Shown in pieces: positions 33,462 to 45,664 of a stretch of 64,000 nt of DNA. Position 1 is the first letter of the stretch. The number at the start of each line of letters is the position of its first letter. A program made the translations under genes and the position numbers. Source of the stretch: Panax quinquefolius (Eukaryota > Streptophyta > Magnoliopsida > Apiales > Araliaceae); the NCBI GenBank assembly GCA_020205615.1, contig CM035156.1, positions 21,479,128 through 21,543,127 on the forward strand. The letters run 5' to 3'. The notes below the pieces were generated by a model, which was not told where the DNA came from, searched no databases, and saw only the letters and a list, made by a program, of their open reading frames with translations.

Positions 33462-35852
33462 AATTAGGTATACGCCACCCATCTTGGGTCGCCACTTACA
33501 TGGTACATAAATTCAAATACAACTTACTAATATAATCTGCTGTGGTACAATACGATATAAATCGTGAGTTTGAATACAAATATTGTCTACTAGATATTAT
33601 ACAAACTCAAAAGGAGTCCTCATTACAACTATTATCACACTATTTCACGTAATAGTGAGGACTACTAATGCTATCCTCTCGACCATTACTGCTCCCCGAC
33701 TCGTCTCCAAGCCTATGTTCTCATTTCCAAGAGAACAAAAGGAAAGAAAGGGTGAGCTCAACTAGCCCAAGAAGAAATATTACGACTAAGATAATGCGTA
33801 ATAAATTATCATTAGCCTTCAAATGTTGTTAAACCGATAAAATACAATAGACAACCAGCTTTAATCGCAATTTGAATAAGCAATCCATTAAAAGAGTCAA
33901 GTAGAGAATAAAGTCTACTATCTTTTAGGTTTTAAAAGGTTTTCATCAATTTTTATCACCGAGACTCAATTTTAATAAATAAACCACCACATCTAATCAT
34001 CCCCGCACTACTTGGCCAAGGATTTTCATCAAATTATCAATGGTCATGACTATACCGAATCACCCCCGGTCATAATCATACCAAAAACTATCCATCACCG
34101 CATTATGTGCCACCGAGGACTTTTGTCACATCATTTATATCAAGTCATGATTATACCGAATGATCCTCGGTCATAATCATACTAAGTTCATCTACGCACG
34201 TAAGCCAAAGATAACATAATATAACATGAGGATGATGACAATGACATAATAATTCAATAAAACAAGTTCAAGAATTATTTAATCCATGAATTATTAACGC
34301 CCAAATTGTCAACACGATATCGCTTTTCAGAGAGTAAAATTCAAGAATGATCGTAAGAATATTTCCATGAAAAGATATCGATGAAACGCAAATATCAAGG
34401 ATATTCTACTAATTTCATGGAGTATGTAAGTCAAAGTTTTAACCAACCGGGTATAATAAAGAATGGAATAACAAAAGAAATCACCACGCACGCAGATTCA
34501 GATGACAAAGTTATTCCAATGTAATAATAATAACGGAACCAGTCGTGAAATTCACACCCATGTGATGTTCCAATGTAATAATAAAGATGGAACTGCATCC
34601 TGTAAAACACATGACAGATATTCCAATGTAATGATAAAGATTTTAACCAGTCCTGTAAAACACATGCATGTGATGTTCCAATGTAATAATAAAAATTTAA
34701 CTGTGTCCTGTAAAAACACATGCATGTGATGTTCCAAATGTAATAATAAGAATGTCACCAAGTATAGGTAAATCACAGATACAAAAGTTATTCCAATGTA
34801 ATAATAAGCAATGGAATAACATAAGGATTTCACCAAGTATAGGTATGCCGCCAGATACAAAGTTATGTATAGGTATGCCACTTTTTACAAAAGTTATTCC
34901 AATGTAATAATAATGAATGGAATAATGTAAGTTTCTTCAAGAAGAAAGAATAACACCCCTTACCGTAAAAGAACCTAATATAGAAGTAAAGTGAAGTAAA
35001 TAGTAATACTCTTCTTCTTTCTATAATTTTCTCTATAGCTTTCTCTATAATTTCTCTCTGTAGTTTCAATGAATTCGTAAGAAAAAATAATGAAGGAACG
35101 AGCTTCTATTTATAGAAAATGGAATGCATAAGAATTAATCCATGAACTATCCAGATTGATTTACTTTAATCTGACTATCCATATTTAAAGAAAAATCTTT
35201 TAAATAAAATATAATATATTCTATTTATATAAAAAAACATTTTACTATGCAAACACTATGCAATACTATGCAAAAACACTATGCAAAACACTACGCAACA
35301 CTATGCATAATAAAATATAATATATTCTATTTATGTAATAACTTTAATAAAGTATTCTATTTTATATAAAGATGTTTCGCTTTTATTACGCTAATAATAA
35401 TTAATAAAATAAAACGCCATTATCGCTATAATAATTCATATTATTAATCGACAATAATGGAATCAAACCGAGTGACTTCTCACATAAAGATCAATAATCA
35501 ATACCGCAGTGCTACTATGCAACCACACGACATCGCATTTTTACTACTACCGAAAGTAGTTCAACAAGAATCAACCAGAAAACTTCCGCCGTTATTTCAA
35601 TAAAATATTTTTGTCGCTTTTCAATCCGACAATAATTTCGCTAGGGTCCACCAATGATTGAGCCATTGTATTTAATATTCCCTCGCTAAACCTAATATTC
35701 CCCACCAATCTAAATATAATATAACCACTGTGATACTTTGCAAAATTTATAAATACTACCCACAACTATAATATTATCTCAAATTCACACCATAATATTA
35801 AAAATTATTTCAACAAAATTTAAATCTTTATCGATAAAACTGGGGTCTCACA
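33462..35852 (-). mobile_element. Family B LTR, copy 1
   Basis: On the minus strand it starts TGTGAGACCCCAG at 35852, directly after a purine tract (CCATAAGGAGGAGAT). It runs to the N gap, ending within the conserved GGCGTATACCTAATT end. Content matches copies 2 and 3: ATTCCAATG subrepeats at 34440-34960, repeated ACTATGCA words near 35240-35310 and a CTCTATAATTTCTCTC-rich leader-like part near 35030. Confidence 0.85.
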
Positions 35853-36289
35853 ATCTCCTCCTTATGGAATTTCACCAAATTAGGGTACGACTGTATGATA
35901 AAGAGATGAGGATACCTCAATACCTTTATCGTTGAAAATATTAAAAATCCAAAGATATTCATTGCAATCCTAGCCAAAGATATTCATTAACAATTCATCT
36001 TGCACTACAAAGCCAAAGATATATAAATCAGAAACCAATAATACCGAGACTCAGCCTTAATAAGATCACAACCAATTAATTATCCATGCACCATCGCCAA
36101 GGATATTCGTGTTTTCAATTACGGCCATGATTATACCGAATAATCCGTGGTCATAATCATACCAAGTCTATCAATGCACTACTACCAAAGACGATTTTTT
36201 TACCACATCCATGAATTAATATTTCATCACGAGACTCAAATTTCAATAATTAATCCATATCATCGAATCATCCCCGCACTACGTGCCAA

Positions 36290-36945
36290 GGATATTCATT
36301 AAGATCACGCACTAATTAATTATCCATGCACTACTACCAAAGATAATCGTGGTATTCATTAAGATCACGACCACAAATTATCCATGCACTACTACCAAAG
36401 ATAATCGTGGTATTCATTAAGATCACGCACCATAAATTATCCATGCACTACTACCAAAGATAATCGTGTATTCATTAAGATCACGACCACAAATTATCCA
36501 TGCACTACTACCAAAGATAATTGTGTATTCATTAAGATCACACCACAAATTATCCATGCACTACTACCAAAGATAATTGTGTATTCATTAAGATCACGCA
36601 CCACAAATTATCCATGCACTACTACCAAAGATAATTGTGTATTCATTAAGATACGCACCAATAAATTATCCATGCACTACTACCAAAGATAATGTGTATT
36701 CATTAAGATCAATAACCATTAAATTATCCATGCACTACTACCAAAGATAATTGTGGTATTCATTAAGATCACGCACCATAAATTATCCATGCACTACTAC
36801 CAAAGATAATGTGTATTCATTAAGATTCACGACCACCAATAAATTATCCATGCACTACTACCAAAGATAATGTGTGTATTCATTAGATCACGCACCACAA
36901 ATTATCCATGCTACTACCAAAGATAATTGTGTTAATTCAATTAAT
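36290..36945. repeat. Tandem array of about 58-60 bp units, internal region copy 1
   Basis: About eleven units built on TTCATTAAGATCACGCACC, AAATTATCCATGCACTAC and TACCAAAGATAATTGTG. The unit length varies by a few bases at the AATTGTG/CACGCAC positions. A diverged unit lies earlier near 36165-36200. It is non-coding in both strands, near the 3' end of the element. Confidence 0.9.
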
Positions 36946-37059
36946 TACTTATGATTATACCTAATAACCCTCGGTCATAATCATACCAAGTCCATCTATG
37001 CACCATGTGCCACATGATGACTTTTCAACATAATATAAGTAATGAGGATAATGATATAA

Positions 37060-38340
37060 AGAATCAATCAAATGAGATAAAGGATAAATATTAAACATTT
37101 ATAATATAATTTATCCAGATTCAAGAATATCCCCATGTTATCAATCACTTAATAATCTCATAATCTAATATCATTAATATTATAACAATATTTTAATCAC
37201 TTTTAAATTTATAAACAATTTATCTTAATTGTTTACGCTTTTACCATATAATGCATTTAATCATTCAAAATGCCATACTCATAAGATATCATCACCAATT
37301 ATCAAATCCTCATCAAAAAATATGCATATACTCTATATAGGATTCTCTAGCCATAAAATCCTATTTTCAACTTTGTTATTTCACATAACATATTTAACTC
37401 ATATGTTCAGAATTAAACTATTTTCATGAAAAATACCAAATCAGTCCCAAAAATATTTCTTTTCTGGGATTTTATATAATATAGTCCCATAATGAAAATA
37501 TATTTTTCGGAATTTTTAAAATTCATTTACTATTTTTCAAAAATCAATTTCTAATTAATTCCTTAAGAAATTAGCTACCTCAAGTTTAACTCCAAAATTC
37601 CCAAATCTTGGCAGGACCTTACACATGTTAACGTGAGCTTCCAGTTTAAATTTCATGGTCATCTGAGTTATAGAACTCCGTTATATATTTTTCATTTTAA
37701 AAACCTAAATATTGAAATAGTCATAACTTGCTCATTTTAAGTCGTAATGAGCTCATTTTTGGACAGGAGGTACTTTATACCATATACCTTTCATGTCCCA
37801 AAAGGCCAGAATTTTTCTCATAATTTAAGTGGCCGAAACAGTCCCTTAAAGTTTCTGGGCAGTAAATTTTTTTTGAAATTTACAGCTTTGGCCTCCTTTG
37901 CTAAAAATCAGTCCACACAAAAATCTACAACACCTTTTCCAGTAATTCCACTTGGATTAGTTAGGTAACTCATAGATCTAACTCTAGGACTTGACCACAT
38001 TCAAAAATTCAAAATATAATAAGAGATATGGTCAATTGAATTTCATGTTACGCTTTTCACCAAAAACTGATTTTCAACTCTTTGTGATTTCTAAGAAACT
38101 TTCATGTTTTCACATACTAACCAACATAACTCATCATAAAACTTACTAATACTTCATATACCCATGATTTTCATTATTCCAATGCTTTTATTATGACTTT
38201 CATCATAAACCACGTAAACTGCTCATTTTAGTTGAAGAAATATTCGAGGGTTTAAGAAATGGGTTTTTCAGATCGGGGTCAATACAAAATTCGATTTCAC
38301 GCCTAGGTAGGCTAGAAATCTTCAAGAATACGCCAAGAAA
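37060..38340. other. Non-coding filler in family B internal region, copy 1
   Basis: This segment is nearly the same as 43245-44400 in copy 2. On the minus strand it contains phrases such as GGCCACTTAAATTATGAG and GGACATGAAAGTATATGG that look like leader or LTR sequence of another plant retroelement. It may be captured from a different element. Confidence 0.45.
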
Positions 38341-39490
38341 TTTATTAATGATAGAAATATCATTCAAAATCACATTTTATCCAAGACTTTGATAAGACGT
38401 CACATTGATACCAATCGTGACTTCTATCCCTTAACCTAGATAAGACCTCACAACGATACCTATAAACTTGCCATCTTCATTCATTCACGACGTCGCCACA
38501 GTAAAGTCCCGCTTTGCAGCATTCCACACAAGGAAGTCAACAACGAAAGGATCGGGCTCTTTACTTATGGCTTGATATAACAAATGATTAACTTTAGGGT
38601 TTGGTTACTTTGAATTCAGATAACAAAGTTGGTTATAGAATATAAAAGCTAACAACCTTACAAAAAGAATAATGAGAAGTTAATCAATCGATTTTCAAAA
38701 ATTACCTCAAAGGCAAGTATTTTCAAAGAGATAAGATCGACAGTAACGTGAAAGTGTTTATTTGAAACAACAAGATTAATAAACAAAGGAGGTAACGTAA
38801 GGTTTCTCCCAACTAAGTTTCAACCAATAAGTCAAAGTCTAACTTCTCCTGAGTCAAATTTAAACGCTGAACGCAAAAGCAAGAGAGATAAAAGAATGGG
38901 TAGAACCAGATCTTATAAGGTATAGACTTCGCAAGAATTTATAATTAACTAACCCTGCTAACTTCGCTCGAGTCACTTGCTTTTTAAGAAGTCATGAAAA
39001 CGCCTTCATGAAACCACCGACTTTGTTTTATCCAGATCCCTTTTGGTGCCACCGTCCCCAAATTGGACTCGACTTTGGTGCACGCACAAAATCGAGCTAA
39101 ATGACCTTCTCTTCTTGAAATTTCCACTTCTATTATTCGCCATGATTACCATCAAGTGGTTACCATTCTTCGCATGATAATTTCTCCCACGATGGTCATC
39201 ATTGTTCGATGGTCGTTATCACGCAGATGATTATTATATCGGTTGTTGGTCGTTACCTTTTTGAGTTGAATCGACTCATTATCGCGCTTCCAATAACCGA
39301 GCCCTATTCACAACATCTAAATACAAACACCGCCACAAAACAAGGGTTAATTAACATGCAACATATTATCACTATACTCCGACCGACCAATCAAATACCA
39401 AATAAACTTAGTAGGTCATACTAGCGTAAGGAATTCCCCGCCTCCCTCCTAGTACTATTCTCACATCTTAGCTGTGGATCATATCCCTAA

Positions 39491-39501
39491 GCTCGATACC
39501 A
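39491..39501 (-). promoter_or_regulatory. Primer binding site, initiator-Met tRNA type
   Basis: Minus strand TGGTATCGAGC, four bases inside the LTR end at 39506. The usual plant gypsy site is TGGTATCAGAGC; one A is missing here and in the copy at 45650-45660. It fixes the element orientation as minus. Confidence 0.75.
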
Positions 39502-39505
39502 ACCG

Positions 39506-41922
39506 TGACGCCCCCAAAATTAGGTATACGCCACCCATCTTGGGTCGCCACTTACATGGTACATAAATTCAAATACAACTTACTAATATAACTGTCGTGG
39601 TATAATATTTATATAAACCGTGAGTTTGAATACAAATATTGTCTACTAGATATTATACAAACTCAAAAGGAGTCCTCATTACAACTATTATCACACTATT
39701 TCACGTAATAGTGAGGACTACTAATGCTATCCTCTCGACCATTACTCGCTCCCCGACTCGTCCCAAATTTATGTTCTCATTTCCTCAAGAGAACAAAGGA
39801 AAGAAAGGGTGAGCTCAACTAGCCCAAGAAGAAATATTATGACTAAGATAATGCGTAATAAATTATCATTAGCCTTCAACAAAGTTGTTAAACCGATAAA
39901 ATACAATAGACAACCAGCTTTAATCGCAATGAATAAGCAATCCATTAAAAGAGTCAAGTAGAGAATAAAGTCTACTATCTTTAGGTTTTAAAAGGTTTTC
40001 ATCAATTTTTATCACGAGACTCAAATTTTAATAAATAAACCACCACATCTAATCATCCCCGCACTACTGGCCAAGGATTTTCATCAAATTATCAATGGTC
40101 ATGACTATACCGAATCACCCCCGGTCATAATCATACCAAAAACTATCCATCATCGCATTATGTGCCATCGAGGACTTTTGTCACATCATTTATATCAAGT
40201 CATGATTATACCGAATGATCCTCGGTCATAATCATACTAAGTTCATCTACGCACGTAAGCCAAAGATAACATAATATAACATGAGGATGATGACAATGAC
40301 ATAATAATTCAATAAAACAAGTTCAAGAATTATTTAATCCATGAATTATTAACGCCCAAATTGTCAACACGATATCGCTTTCAGAGAGTAAAATTCAAGA
40401 ATGATCGTAAGAATATTTCATGAAAAGATATCGATGAAACGCAAATATCAAGGATATTCTACTAATTTCATGGAGTATGTAAGTCAAAGTTTTAACCAAC
40501 CGGGTATAATAAAGAATGGAATAACAAAAGAAATCACCACGCATGCAGATTTGATGTAGACAAAGTTATTCCAATGTAATAATAATAATCTAAACCAGTC
40601 GTGAAATTCACAACCGGCTGTGATGTTCCAAATGTAATAATAAAGATGGAACTGCATCCTGTAAAAACACATGATAGATATTCAAATGTAACGATAAAGA
40701 TTTTAACCAGTCCTCCAAAAAACACATGCATGTGATGTTCCAATGTGATAATAATAAAAATTTAACCAGTCCTGTAAAACACATGCATGTGATGTTCCAA
40801 TGTAATAATAATAAGAATGTCACCAAGTATAGGGTAAATCACAGATAGACAAAGTTATTCCAATGTAATAATAAGCAATGGAATAACATAAGGATTTCAC
40901 CAAGTATAGGTACGCCAGATACAAAAGTTATGTATAGGTATGCCACTTTTTACAAAAGTTATTCCAATGTAATAATAATGAATGGAATAATGTAAGTTCT
41001 CTTCAAGAAGAAAGAATAACACCCTTACCGTACAAAAAAGAACCTAATATGTAAGTAGTGAAGATAGTCAGTATAATACTCTTCTTCTTTCTATAATTTT
41101 CTCTATAGCTTCTCTCTATAATTTCTCTCTGTAGTTTCAATGAATTCGTAAGAAAATAATGAAGGAACGAGCTTCTATTTATAGAAAATGGAATGCATAA
41201 GAATTAATCCATGAACTATCCGTATTGATTTACTTTAACTGACTATCCATATTTAAAGAAAAATCTTTTAAATAAAATATAATATATTCTATTTATATAA
41301 AAACATTTTACTATGCAAACACTATGCAATACTATGCAAAACACTACGCAAAAACACTACGCAACACTATGCATAATAAAATATAATATATTCTATTTAT
41401 GTAATAACTTTAATAAAGTATTCTATTTTATATAAAGATGTTTCGCTTTTATTACGCTAATAATACTAATAAAACAAAACGCCATTATCGCTATAATAAT
41501 TCATATTATTAATCGACAATAATGGAATCAAACCGAGTGACTTCTCACATAAGCATCAATAATCAATACCGCAGTGCTACTACGCAACCACACGACATCG
41601 CATTTTTTACTACCGAAAGTAGTTCAACAAGAACTACCAGTGAAAAAACTTCCGCCGTTATTTCAATAAAATATTTTTGTCGCTTTTTTCAATCCGACAA
41701 TAATTTCGCTATGGGTCCACCAATGATTGAGTGCATTGTATTTAATATTCCCCGCTAAACCTAATATTCCCCACCAATCTAATATAATATAACCACTTGA
41801 TACTTTGCAAAATTTATAAATACTACCCACAACTATAATATTATCTCAAATTCACACCATAATATTAAAAAATTATTTCAACAAAATTTAAATCTTTATC
41901 GATAAAACTCTGGGGTCTCACA
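39506..41922 (-). mobile_element. Family B LTR, copy 2 (shared between two internal regions)
   Basis: Complete at both ends on the minus strand: TGTGAGACCCCAG at 41922 and TTTTGGGGGCGTCA at 39506, 2417 bases. One side carries a primer site and the other a purine tract, so it acts as 5' LTR to the left unit and 3' LTR to the right unit. Confidence 0.85.
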
Positions 41923-42384
41923 ATCTCCCTCCTTATGGAATTTTCGCCTCAAAATTAGGGTACGACTGATATGATAAAGAGATGAGGATACCTTCAATAC
42001 CTTTATCGTTGAAAATATTAAATTCTTTGCAATTGCAAAGAATCATTAACAACCAAAGATATTCATTAACAATTCATCTTTGCACTAAAGCCAAAGATAT
42101 ATAAATCAGAAACCAATAATACCGAGACTCACTTAATAAAGATCACAACCATTTAATTATCCATGCACTAATCGCCAAGGATATTCGTGTTTTCAATTAC
42201 GGCCATGATTATACCGAATAATCCCGTGGTCATAATCATACCAAGTCTATCAATGCACTACTACCAAAGACGATTTTTTTTTTACCACATCCATGAATTA
42301 ATATTTCATCACGAGACTCATTTCAATAATTAATCCATATCATCGAATCATCCCCGCACTACGTGCCAAGGATATTCATTAAGA

Positions 42385-43110
42385 TCACACCATAATTAAT
42401 TATCCATGCACTACTACCAAAGATAATCGTAAGGTATTCATTAAGATTACACCACAAATTATCCATGCACTACTACCAAAGATAATCGTGGTATTCATTA
42501 AGATCAACCACAAATTATCCATGCACTACTACCAAAGATAATGTGGTATTCATTAAGATTACGCACAATAAATTATCCATGCACTACTACCAAAGATAAT
42601 GTGGTATTCATTAAGATCACGCAATTAATAAATTATCCATGCACTACTACCAAAGATAATTGTATTCATTAAGATCACACATTAAATTATCCATGCACTA
42701 CTACCAAAGATAAGTATTCATTAAGATCATCACCACAAATTACCATAAATTATCCATGCACTACTACCAAAGATAATTGGTATTCATTAAGATCATTTAC
42801 CACAAATTATCCATGCACTACTACCAAAGATAATTGTGTATTCATTAAATTATCCACACACAAAGATAAATTATCCATGCACAAATTATCCCAAAGATAA
42901 AGATAATGTATTCATTAAGATATCACGCACCACAAATTATCCACACTACTACCAAAGAAAGATAATCACATAAATTATCCATTCATTAAGATATCAAAGA
43001 TAAAAAATAATCCATACCACAAATTATCCCTAAAGATAATTGTGTATTCATTAAGATCACGACCACAAATTATCCATGCACTACTACCAAAGATAATTGT
43101 GTATTCAATT
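42385..43110. repeat. Tandem array of about 58-60 bp units, internal region copy 2
   Basis: Same unit as at 36290-36945, about ten to twelve copies. From 42840 to 43040 the units are scrambled into short pieces (AATTATCC, CAAAGATAA, ATTCATTAAG) in altered order. This is absent in copy 1 and could be rearrangement or a consensus error. Confidence 0.85.
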
Positions 43111-45649
43111 ACTGCTATGATATATACCTCAACAATCCCTCGGTCATAATCATACCAAGTCCATCTACGCACTATGTGCCATGTATTGACTTTCAACATA
43201 ATATAATACATGAGGATAATGATATAAAGAATCAATCAAATGAGATAAAGGATAAATATTAAACATTTATAATATAATTTATCCAGATTCAAGAATATCC
43301 CCATGTTATCAATCACTTAATAATCTCATAATCTAATATCATTAATATTATAACAATATTTTAATCACTTCTTAAATTTATAAACAATTTATCTTAATTG
43401 TTTACGCTTTTACCATATAATGCATTTAATCATTCAAAATGCCATACTCATAAGATATCATCACCAATTATCAAATCCTCATCAAAAAATATGCATATAC
43501 TCTATATATAGATTCTCTAGCCATAAAATCCTATTTTCAACTTTTTATATTTCACATAACATATTTAACTCATATGTTCAGAATTAAACTATTTTCATGA
43601 AAAATACCAAATCAGTCCCAAAAATATTCTTTTCTGGGATTTAGCATAATATAGTCCCATAATGAAAATATATTTTTCTCGAATTTTTAAAATTCATTTA
43701 CTATTTTTCAAAAATCAATTTCTAATTAATTCCTTAAGAAATTAGCTACCTCAAGTTTAACTCCAAAATTCCCAAATCTTGGCAGGACCTTACACATGTT
43801 AACGTGAGCTTCTAGTTTAAATTTCATGGTCATCTGAGTTATAGAACTCCTGTTATAGCGTTTTTCATTTAAAAACCTAAATATTGAAATAGTCATAACT
43901 TGCTCATTTTAAGTCGTAATGAGCTCATTTTTGGACAGGAGGTACTTTATACCATATACTTTCATGTCCCAAAAGAGGCCAGAATTTTTCTCATAATTTA
44001 AGTGGCCGAAACAGCCCCTTAAAGTTTCTGGGCAAGAGTTTTTTTTTGAAATTTACAGCTTTGGCCTCCTTTGCTAAAAATCAGTCCACACAAAAATCTA
44101 CAACACCTTTTCCAGTAATTCCACTTGGATTAGTTAGGTAACTCATAGATCTAACTCTAGGACTTGACCACATTCAAAAATTCAAAATATAATAAGAGAT
44201 ATGGTCAATTGAATTTCATGTTACGCTTTTCACCAAAATCTGATTTTCAACTCTTTGTGATTTCTAAGAAACTTTCATGTTTTCACATACTAACCAACAT
44301 AACTCATCATAAAACTTACTAATACTTCATATACCCATGATTTTCATTATTCCAATGCTTTTATTATGACTTTCATCATAAACCACGTAAACTGCTCATT
44401 TTAGTCAAGAAATATTCGAGGGTTTAAGAAATGGGTTTTTCATCGGGGTCAATACAAAATTCGATTTCACGCCTAGGTAGGCTAGAAATCTTCAAGAATA
44501 CGCCAAGAAATTTATTAATGATAGAAATATCATTCAAAATCACATTTTATCCAAGACTTGATAAGACGTCACATCGATACCAATCGTGACTTCTATCCCT
44601 TAACCTAGATAAGACCTCACAATGATACCTATAAACTTGCCATCTTCATTCACGACGTCGCCACAGTAAAGTCCGCTTTTGCATTCCACACAAGGAAGTC
44701 AACAACGAAAGGATCGGGCTCTTTACTTATGGCTTGATATAACAAATGATTAACTTTAGGGTTTGGTTACTTTGAATTCAGATAACAAAGTTGGTTAGAA
44801 TATGAAAGCTAACAACCTTACAAAAAGAATAATGAGTAGTTAATCAATCGATTTTCAAAAATTACCTCAAAGGCAAGTATTTTCAAAGAGATAAGATCGA
44901 CAGTAACGTGAAAGTGTTTATTTGAAACAACAAGATTAATAAACAAAGGAGGTAACGAAGGTTTCTCCCAACTAAGTTTCAACCAATAAGTCAAAGTCTA
45001 ACTTCTCCTGAGTCAAATTTAAACGTTGAACGCAAAGCAAGAGAGATAAAAGAATGGGTAGAACCCAGATCTTATAAGGTATAGACTTCGCAAGAATTTA
45101 TAATTAACTAACCTGTGCTAACTTCGCTCGAAGTTACTTGCTTTTTAAGAAGTCATGAAAACGCCTTCATGAAAAACCACCGACTTTGTTTTATCCAGAT
45201 CCGCTTTTGGTGCCACCGTCCCAAATTGGATTTCGACTTTGGTGCACTACAAAATCGAGCTAAATGACCTTCTTCTTGAAATTTCCACTTCTATTATTCG
45301 CCATGATTACCACCAAGTGGTTACCATTCTTGGCATGATAATTTCTCCCACGATGGTCATCATTGTTCGATGGTCGTTATCACCAGATGATTATTATCGG
45401 TTGTTGGTCGTTACCTTTTCGTTGAGTCGACTCATTATCGCGCTCCAATAACCAGCCCTATTCTATTCACAAATCTAAATACAAACACCGCCACAAAACA
45501 AGGGTTAATTAACATGCAACATATTATCACTATACTCTCGATCGACCAATCAAATACCAAATAAACTTTAGTAGGTCATACTAGCTAAGGAATTTCTGCC
45601 TCCCTCCTAGTACTATTCTCACATCTTAGCCTGTGGATCATATCCCTAA

Positions 45650-45660
45650 GCTCGATACCA
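45650..45660 (-). promoter_or_regulatory. Primer binding site, initiator-Met tRNA type
   Basis: Same TGGTATCGAGC as at 39491-39501, next to the LTR end at 45665. Confidence 0.75.
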
Positions 45661-45664
45661 ACCG

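Larger units (their letters stand above)
35853..39505 (-). mobile_element. Family B internal region, copy 1 (no RT or integrase)
   Basis: It lies between two LTRs. At its right end is a tRNA primer site (39491-39501). Leftward come remnants of the gag end (39300-39000) and protease region (38950-38500). Next is a roughly 1.2-kb stretch without coding signs (38340-37060), then the tandem array, then a purine tract beside the LTR at 35853. No RT, RNase H or integrase wording was found in any frame. It therefore depends on other elements for copying, if it was ever mobile. Confidence 0.75.
41923..45664 (-). mobile_element. Family B internal region, copy 2 (no RT or integrase)
   Basis: Same order as copy 1: primer site 45650-45660, gag end with a degenerate knuckle EEGHLARFC (about 45250-45290), protease-like region (45130-44560), filler (44400-43245), tandem array and purine tract at 41923. 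It clearly aligns in the protease part with family A (44600-45130 against 31950-32640), so B is a deletion derivative or chimera related to A. Confidence 0.75.

Noticed and set aside
36290..36945. Regular repeat array that superficially resembles a CRISPR array
   Set aside because: Units are contiguous near-copies without unique spacers, inside an LTR element of a plant genome, with no cas genes.
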